From contig NC_054706.1 of NCBI RefSeq assembly GCF_016097555.1, forward strand, positions 24,044,378 through 24,108,377: DNA of 64,000 nucleotides, read 5' to 3'. Source of the DNA: Gigantopelta aegis. Lineage: Eukaryota > Mollusca > Gastropoda > Neomphalida > Peltospiridae. A program made the translations under genes and the position numbers. The notes beneath the pieces are model-generated. The model saw nothing but the letters and a program-made list of their open reading frames with translations. It was not told the origin of the DNA and did not search any database. This document shows, in pieces, positions 57,613-64,000 of the stretch; within the stretch, counting starts at the first letter, position 1; each line of letters begins with the position of its first letter.

Positions 57613-57982
57613 CAAGATAAATACACAGATAAATACCCCATACATAATATTTGGGTTTCGTTTAATTATAATTAATTCACTTAATCAATCGGTTGATTAA
57701 TATTGTTGTGTATAATTTCGAAATACAGCAGAGTAATCTTATTGGTCTTTAGCGTTTTGGCAATAAACGAATACCATTATTCTTATTAATGGGTTTAATA
57801 GCTACAGTTAACCATTTACTTGGAAAAACCCCCACCATTTTCCGGGATTATATTTAATAAATTTACATTCAGTGGAAGCATAAAGTCGGCAATCGTTTTA
57901 GCATACTCATTAATGATGTTATCGATTCCTAGTACCTTTCCCGGTTTGAAACTGTATTAAAGCCTCTATTATTCTTCTAACA

Positions 57983-58055
57983 GCCTTCGTAGCTCAGTCG
58001 GTAGAGCATCAGACTTTTAATCTGAGGGTCTAGGGTTCGAGTCCCTACGTCGGCT
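57983..58055 (+). tRNA. tRNA-Lys (anticodon UUU), copy 1
   Basis: 73-nt cloverleaf. D arm GCTC-AGTCGGTA-GAGC, anticodon arm TCAGA-CTTTTAA-TCTGA with anticodon TTT, variable GGGTC, T arm TAGGG-TTCGAGT-CCCTA. The Pol III A box TAGCTCAGTCGG and B box GGTTCGAGTCC are intact. A TTTTTT terminator follows at about 58062. The acceptor stem GCCTTCG/CGTCGGC pairs at positions 1-3 and 6-7 but has mismatches at 4 (U-C) and 5 (U-U). It may be a functional gene with a weakened stem or a recent tRNA pseudogene. Confidence 0.78.
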
Positions 58056-58538
58056 GGAATAATTTTTTCCTGTTCTGGACGAAGGAACCGTTGTAAATCG
58101 ACCTGGCAATCTTGCTCTGAATGTGCACATCAAACATGACTTTCTATTATAATTATATTATATTATAATATTATCATTCTATTTAAAACATATTTATTTC
58201 AATATTTTTGTCTCTTTCTCCCTTGTTTAACTTTGAAAAATGGTAAAGAAACCTATTAACGGTTGTGATTTGTGCGAGCTGATGCCAGTTATTTAAATGA
58301 CAGTGCTACTACATAATAATTCTAATAGTTGTTTTAAAGTTACATAGGAGTGGCTTGTGTACATTTATTGCTATATTATTGTATGGTTATTGTTGATCTC
58401 TTTGTTTTTAATCTGGACACAGGGTGAGACGTAAATTAAAAAAAATGTCTGTCTGACTGTATGTATGTCAGGCTGGCTGCACCATTTCCAAAAGGAAAAG
58501 AAGACATAACTAATTTTGTGATTTTAACACCTTCAGAA

Positions 58539-58866
58539 AAGGAGCGAGACGTAGCCCAGTGGTAAAGCGCTCGCTTGATGCGCGGTCGGTTTAGGATCGA
58601 TCCCTGTCGGTGGCCCCATTGGGCTATTTCTCGTTCCAGCCGGTGCTCCACAACTGGTGTGACAAAGGCCGTGGCATGTACTATCCTGTCTGTGGTATGG
58701 TGCATATAAAAGATCTCTTACTGCTAATCGAAAAGAGTAGCCCATGAAGTGGCGACAGCGGGTTTCCTCTCTCAATATCTATGTGGTCCTTAACCATATG
58801 TCTGACGCCATATAACCGTATATAAAATGTGTTGAGTGCGTCGTTAAATACTAGAGTAAAACATTT
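58539..58866 (+). mobile_element. tRNA-derived SINE, family A (in duplication copy 1)
   Basis: AGCGAGACGTAGCCCAGTGG head, TAGGATCGATCCCTGTCGGT, full body, GTCGTTAAATACTAGAGTAA and ACATTTCTTT tail. The left target-site repeat CCTTCAGAAAA is present. The right one is lost because the duplication joint lies in the tail. Confidence 0.93.
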
Positions 58867-59990
58867 CTTTAGTGTTTTGGCAATAAACGAATACCTTTAT
58901 TCTTATAGATGTGTTTAATAGCTACAGTTTACCATTCACTTGAAAAAACCCACACAATTTTCCAGGAATATATTTAATACATTTACATTCAGTGAAAGCA
59001 TAAAGTCGGCAATCGTTTTAGCATACTCCTTAATGATATTATCGATTCCTAGTACCTTTAGGTTTTTCAGCTGTATTAAAGCCTCTACTATTTCCACTAA
59101 CAGCCTTCGTAGCTCAGTCGGTAGAGCATCAGACTTTTAATCTGAGGGTCTAGGGTTCGAGTCCCTACGTCGGCTGGAATTATTTTTTCCTGTTCTGGAC
59201 GAAGTAACCGTTATAAATCGACCTGGCAATCTTGCTCTGAATGTGCACATCAAACATGACTTTCTATTATAATTATATTATATTATATTATAATATTATC
59301 ATTCTATTTAAAACATATTCACTGTCTGGGTCTATTTATTTCAATATTTTTGTCTCTTTCTCCCTTATTTAACTTTGAAAAATGGTAAAGAAACCTATTA
59401 ACGGTTGTGATTTGTGCGAGCTGATGCCAGTTATTTAAATGACAGTGCTACTACATAATAATTCTAATAGCTGTTTTAAAGTTCTCATATCTACATAGGA
59501 GTGGCTTGTGTACATTTATTGCTATATTATTGTATGGTTATTGTTGATCTCTTTGTTTTTAATCTGGACACAGGGTGAAACGTAAATTTAAAAAATGTCT
59601 GTCTGTCTGTCTGATTGTATGTATGTCAGGCTGGCTGCACCATTTCCAAAACGAAAAGAAGACATAACTAATTTTGTGATTTTAACACCTTCAGAAAAGG
59701 AGCGAGACGTAGCCCAGTGGTAAAGCGCTCGATTGATGCGCGGTCGGTTTAGGATCAATCCCCGTCGGTGGCCCCGTTGGGCTATTTCTAGCTCCTGCCA
59801 GTGCTCCACAACTGGTGTAGCAAAGGCCGTGGCATGTACTATCCTATCTGTGGGATAGTGCATATAAAATATCCCTTTCTGCTAATCGAAAGGAGTAGCC
59901 TTCCTCTCTATATATCCTTAAACCCATATTTCTGACGCCATATAACCGTCAATAAAATGTATTGAGTTCGTCGTTAAATAAACATTTCTT
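58867..59990. repeat. 1,120-bp tandem duplication, copy 2
   Basis: Starts CTTTAGTGTTTTGGCAATAA directly after the SINE tail of copy 1. It differs from copy 1 by scattered substitutions and a few short indels, such as TATTATATTA and CACTGTCTGGGT near 59280-59330. Confidence 0.95.
59103..59175 (+). tRNA. tRNA-Lys (anticodon UUU), copy 2
   Basis: Identical in sequence to the copy at 57983, including the two acceptor-stem mismatches, A and B boxes and the TTTTTT terminator. The flanks differ slightly between copies (CTTCTAACA against CCACTAACA), so the tRNA body is better conserved than its surroundings. Confidence 0.78.
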
Positions 59991-59995
59991 TCTTT
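59697..59995 (+). mobile_element. tRNA-derived SINE, family A (in duplication copy 2)
   Basis: Same insertion as at 58539, flanked by CCTTCAGAAAA on the left (about 59687) and CCTTCAGAAAA on the right (about 59999). It has a deletion after GAAAGGAGTAGCC that removes the GCGACAGCGGG segment. Tail (CTTT)n. Confidence 0.93.
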
Positions 59996-60539
59996 CTTTC
60001 CTTCAGAAAAATCATCGATTCGTCCTTTTTGTGTATCTTACATATGAAGACTACGTAGAGCACTAAGTGATTGAAAAAACAAACAAACAAAAAACATGGC
60101 GGGCGACAGGGTCATCTGGGGACAAGCAAAACAATTAAATCTCCGTGTCAAGTGGACAGAGGGGATTAAAAACATTCGTGCAAATAGTTAATTGTGGAAG
60201 CGGCGACCCCCGAATGCGAGCTATCCGATGACACGGCTTAGACAAAACGTTGGTCAGAAGAAAGTATATGATTTTACCACCTGTCACAATAACACGCGGC
60301 ACGTTTTCAAACAGGAACAAAAGTGATTTCTTGTCGACGATAATGAATACCTGATACACCAGGCCTGTAGGAACAATATCTGGAGTCGGGGAGAGGGGTG
60401 GGTTGGCACGATCTCTAGTTGGTGGTGGTGGTGGTGGCGATACAGCCTCTAGTGGCGAGTATGGGCCTGTATATACTAGCAATCATACAAAATACATCAT
60501 CAACATCGACTACATAAGCGTACGGGCTCCCAGTTGTGA

Positions 60540-60572
<33 letters not shown>

Positions 60573-61440
60573 GCTGGTGTTTGCCCGAATTAAACCGAAA
60601 TGCCCGAATCTGTATAACAACATTTATTCATATAGTTAGCATTACTACCAAACAGCAATATAGGATTGCAAACGAACCACTAAGAATTTTTACATGGAAT
60701 ACAACTAATTGTATTGGTAGAATGATGAACATTCATGGTAAAGAGGTCTCTGATTAGCACATTTTGCCCGACTATCAGTATCATTTTTGTTCCAGGACGC
60801 AATTGCCCCCACCCCCTCCGCCCACCTGCCCCCTGTATCGTATGCTATCAACTATCAACTGTATCAACTATACAATAAAAATGTATAAAAATACTGTTTG
60901 TTTGTTTAACACCACTTCATCATGTATGTTAAACTCCGGTTAATTTTATTTCTATGATACGGTTATTTCGACACATAGACTTGAGTAAAAGAGAACAAAC
61001 CCGATGCCACAGAATAGGCGAAAGAGTTCTTTTTCTTTGTTTACTAGTCTTGGATAAGATATGAGACACTGACGTTGCCAATGATAAGTGGGAATAAAAA
61101 GATTTAAAATAAAATACACAAAAAAAACCTTACCCTCCAAAACCCCAAACCCCCCCACAGAAACATCACAAAAACAACAATAGGAGAACAAACATATAAT
61201 ATCCACCGAGGGGAATCGATCCTACGATCCATCGTGTGTCAGGCAAGCCCTCTTCCACTGACGGCATCCCGCAGCCTGGTCCAATAGAGGACATAGATGG
61301 ATTTCAAGTGTTCTTCACACAGAGCTAACATAGAAATATTCGGTTCTCTTATCTTGTCTTCTTTTGTCATGTCCATGTTAAAACTACTTCGCCTCTCCCC
61401 CACCCCCACCCACCCCCCAAAACATCACTTGATTTTGGCA
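59996..61440. other. No gene recognised; poly-G and SINE head
   Basis: A run of about 29 G at 60541-60569, with (GGT)n at about 60419-60437. A reverse tRNA-like SINE head (GATCGTAGGATCGATTCCCC in sense) at 61202-61273. C-rich tracts near 61135-61160 and 61396-61420. ORFs are composition artefacts. Confidence 0.55.
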
Positions 61441-61583
61441 TTTACCTTAGTTTGACACCCAATAGACGATGTATTTTTCGTGCTGGATGTCGATGAAAGT
61501 TCATTCATTCATTCATTCATTCATTCATTCATTCATTCATTCATTCATTCATTCATTCATTCATACATTCATTCATTCGCCCC
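61441..61583. repeat. Retroelement end with (CATT)n
   Basis: TTTGACACCCAATAGACGAT at 61453 is the reverse of the AATG-tailed element end seen at 34732. It is followed by about 80 bases of CATT repeats. Confidence 0.85.
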
Positions 61584-61943
61584 CAAAACGAAGGTCTTTT
61601 TCCACGAGAATCTTGAATGTAATATTAACCACTAATACACCTAGTCCTGAAAAAATAAGGGGAGTGACTAATTGCTCCCCTAATTATGATTATGGGGAGC
61701 AATGTAAGATAACACCATACTGAGCACCGATATTTAATCCTTAGTTTTGTAGTACTATTTTCTTCTTGTTAAAATTCGCATGCCAAACGGAGCTAAAAAA
61801 AAAAGTCTCCTGGAAACCCATTTCCCGGGAGTGACGGGGAGCCAGGTTGATAGCTCCCCTTAAGCAACGAGGTGTGAGACCGTATATTTTAAAGTGTGTG
61901 TTAAATAGAAGTCGTAACATCCATAACGATTATTATTCTACTT

Positions 61944-62352
61944 TTAAAGGGGCATACCCTAGTTTTTAAACACTAAGGCATATTTTTCACTATTAGAGCA
62001 GTTTATAATCACTGAAATCAAACATTACTTATATTTTATTGTTTAGATTATCCATTTCCGTACAACCAAAGTGTTTCTGGTCATCCTGGTGTTTCTAATA
62101 CCACAAAATGCTATTTTTTTTTTAATTAAAAAACCCCGCACGTACCTCTGAAAATTAACTGTTATGGAGTCGCGTTTTAATTTATTTTTAAGGGTATTTC
62201 AACATCACAGACTCTTGTTTCACTCTTTTGTATCCAAATGTGTTACAGGTTTGTAAATTAACCAAACTTAGTGTCCATTTTTGTGGGTTGAAACTAGAGT
62301 CTAGGTGAAAAGTATACCTTAGTTTTTAAAAACTAGGGCATGTCCCTTTTAA
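61944..62352 (+). mobile_element. MITE-like element, family 1
   Basis: TTTTAAAGGGGCATACCCTA start and ACTAGGGCATGTCCCTTTTAA end, interior as at 24673. It has an extra partial terminus (about 62307-62335, CTAGGTGAAAAGTATACCTTAG) near the right end. Confidence 0.88.
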
Positions 62353-62717
62353 CATATTCAACATCGTGTCTTGCACAAGACAAGAGTCTAAAAGAAGATA
62401 TGACAGATATAGTTAAATAATTTTGTTTTAAGGATATCACTAGAGCAAAAACAAGATGTGACAGAGTCGCGAGGGTTTGCAGCCACGAATTACTCTTGAC
62501 GACAATGTATATAGTTCCCACTTCGTCTGTAGGAGGACTGACACTTTTATAGTGTGCCAGTACAGACTCTATAAATAATACGTCTGAATCGTTTTTGCCC
62601 TAATTTAAGGATTTGCTTCAACACCGGTACGTCTGGTACGCTTATTTACGTATATACAATACAATTTCCAGCAAAGAACTGTAAATATTTGACGAAGTCT
62701 TTGAAACGAGAAGCTCC
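62353..62717. other. No gene seen
   Basis: Unique sequence, no recognisable features. Confidence 0.5.
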
Positions 62718-63067
62718 TTTAAAGGTATAATATATTGTCACAGACCACTGACCTATTTAATGGTCTAATAAAGTATTACCTGAACAAAAATAAGGTGATT
62801 TGTACCTAAATGTACTTTATTCATCCATCTTCATAACCACCATACTTCATTTATTAATGATATTTTGTAAAAATAATTTGAATTATGGCAATGGTCCATA
62901 ATTCAAAAACTAAAATTGCCGAGAGGGTTGACATGGATTTCACTTCATCATGGTTTAGTTACGGTGATGAGATAGCTAGATTTGGTTTCCAATAATTAAT
63001 GTAATTTTTATTTATTATCAATTTTTAGAGAAATAAGGTCCTTAAATCCGTGACAGTATGCCTTTAA
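62718..63067 (-). mobile_element. MITE-like element, family 3
   Basis: Reverse complement of 46290-46634 along its whole length. Ends TTAAAGGTATAATATATTGTCAC and GTGACAGTATGCCTTTAA. Confidence 0.88.
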
Positions 63068-64000
63068 GCTAATGGAAACTGAAATAAAATAGACACGCGA
63101 CCCACGAGTGGACAGGGCTGTTGTTTTATACTGTAACACATTCAGTGATATTTCAAAGGTACGTGATGTCATGCCTGCGGTAAAACACGTGTAAAGTAGC
63201 TTTTAAGTACAATGAGGTCATTTTCAGAATAACTGATCATATGATATAACAAACAAATATATTTATTTTATTGAAACATAGCATAAGGCACCCTCTAGGT
63301 ATAAAAATAACAATTACTGCCATCAGTTCTGAAATAATTGTTAAATAAAGTAATAGTGACACAATGGCGAATTCTTATTCTTGTTTTCCCACGAGCAAGC
63401 CACATCTGACCGTCACATATTAAGCAAGAATTCTCTCTCTTTTATAATACAATGAATAAACACAAGCTGATTTTTATTAAAGAAGAAAATAAAAGATAAT
63501 CATAAGAGTTATGCGAATGTAAACATAAAACTACAGAAAACACAATTAACACATTGTTCTTTATCGTGGAACGACCTCTTGCACTTAAAACATCCTTAAT
63601 TTGTGGGCTGACTCGGCACGTTTGTAACCCGTGCCTCGAACAGAGAAAGTGAATGTAATAATTGTTTATTTGATACCAGAAAGCTATTCACCAAATTGTG
63701 CTGTTTAATCCCGTACCTGACGTTAACCTGAAAAGAAATGATTTTTATCTAGCTGCAAACAAAGTGCTTTATTACGACTCGCTTTAGAAGAAAATACTGC
63801 CGAGTAATCTGGACACATGCCGTGAAAGTTATGGCTCTGAATCCTCCTTTGTCATTGCGCAGAGTAGCGTGTAATATCATATACACATCTTTTTTTTTAT
63901 CACCGACAGAACACATACCCGTGCGTATGGCCCTTGTCGTGGTCTTTTTCTCTCTCCCTTTATTCCGCGCATGCTCGATGGCCATCTTGTAAGTCTTGAC
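63068..64000. other. No gene recognised
   Basis: AT-rich unique sequence to the right edge. A minus-strand ATG in the context CAAGATGGCC (63983-63985) opens MAIEHARNKGREKK and could end at a donor-like GG|GTATGT near 63920, but nothing else supports an exon. Confidence 0.4.

Larger units (their letters stand above)
57747..58866. repeat. 1,120-bp tandem duplication, copy 1
   Basis: Starts CTTTAGCGTTTTGGCAATAA. Contains tRNA-Lys (57983), an AT-rich spacer, (CTGT)n and a family A SINE, and ends in the SINE tail ACATTTCTTTAG. It aligns with 58867-59990 at an exact offset of 1,120 at both the start and the tRNA. Confidence 0.95.

Overview
This is a window of animal genomic DNA, most likely from a mollusc and probably a gastropod. 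The organism call is an inference from three things seen here: GT-AG split exons of a metazoan neurotransmitter-transporter gene, long repeat-rich introns, and many copies of tRNA-derived SINEs whose 3' bodies end in CGTCGTTAAATAAAACA. I associate that tail type with mollusc genomes. There are no bacterial operons, CRISPR arrays or phage genes.

The one gene I can support with confidence lies on the + strand and runs from the left edge to at least 21.57 kb. It is the 3' half of a sodium/chloride-dependent SLC6 (LeuT-fold) transporter. Exons cover TM5 (485-619), TM6 (3481-3584), TM7 (4051-4183), extracellular loop 4 plus TM8 (14311-14423), end of TM8 plus TM9 (15494-15625), TM10 (19165-19264), start of TM11 (19780-19880), TM11-TM12 (20623-20790) and the C-terminal tail (21417-21572). 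Possible further C-terminal exons lie at 26624 and 27898. TM1-TM4 lie upstream of the window. All exon phases agree except around the TM7 exon, which carries several frame disruptions and sits beside a strongly degraded tandem copy of itself. That points either to a decayed gene or to local assembly error.

The introns hold large tandem arrays. They are a 21-bp minisatellite (0.76-1.88 kb); a 7.4-kb satellite of 16-18-bp units built on the CRE palindrome TGACGTCA, with an orientation switch and co-amplified SINEs (6.4-13.8 kb); and a 2-kb, 32-bp array (15.6-17.6 kb) that grew out of the exon-intron junction, so that every unit carries a 5' splice-site-like CAG|GTATGT.

From about 28 kb to the right end I recognise no protein-coding gene. 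This part holds SINEs of several families (A, C, D and A/C chimeras), MITE-like elements with terminal inverted repeats, a 2.2-kb DNA-transposon-like element, minisatellites (37-38.2 kb, 48.9-49.5 kb), microsatellites and A/C-only low-complexity tracts. It also holds a 1,120-bp tandem duplication (57.75-60.0 kb) in which each copy carries a tRNA-Lys(UUU) gene and a SINE. Most open reading frames of 60-190 codons in the window are translations of simple repeats or SINE bodies.
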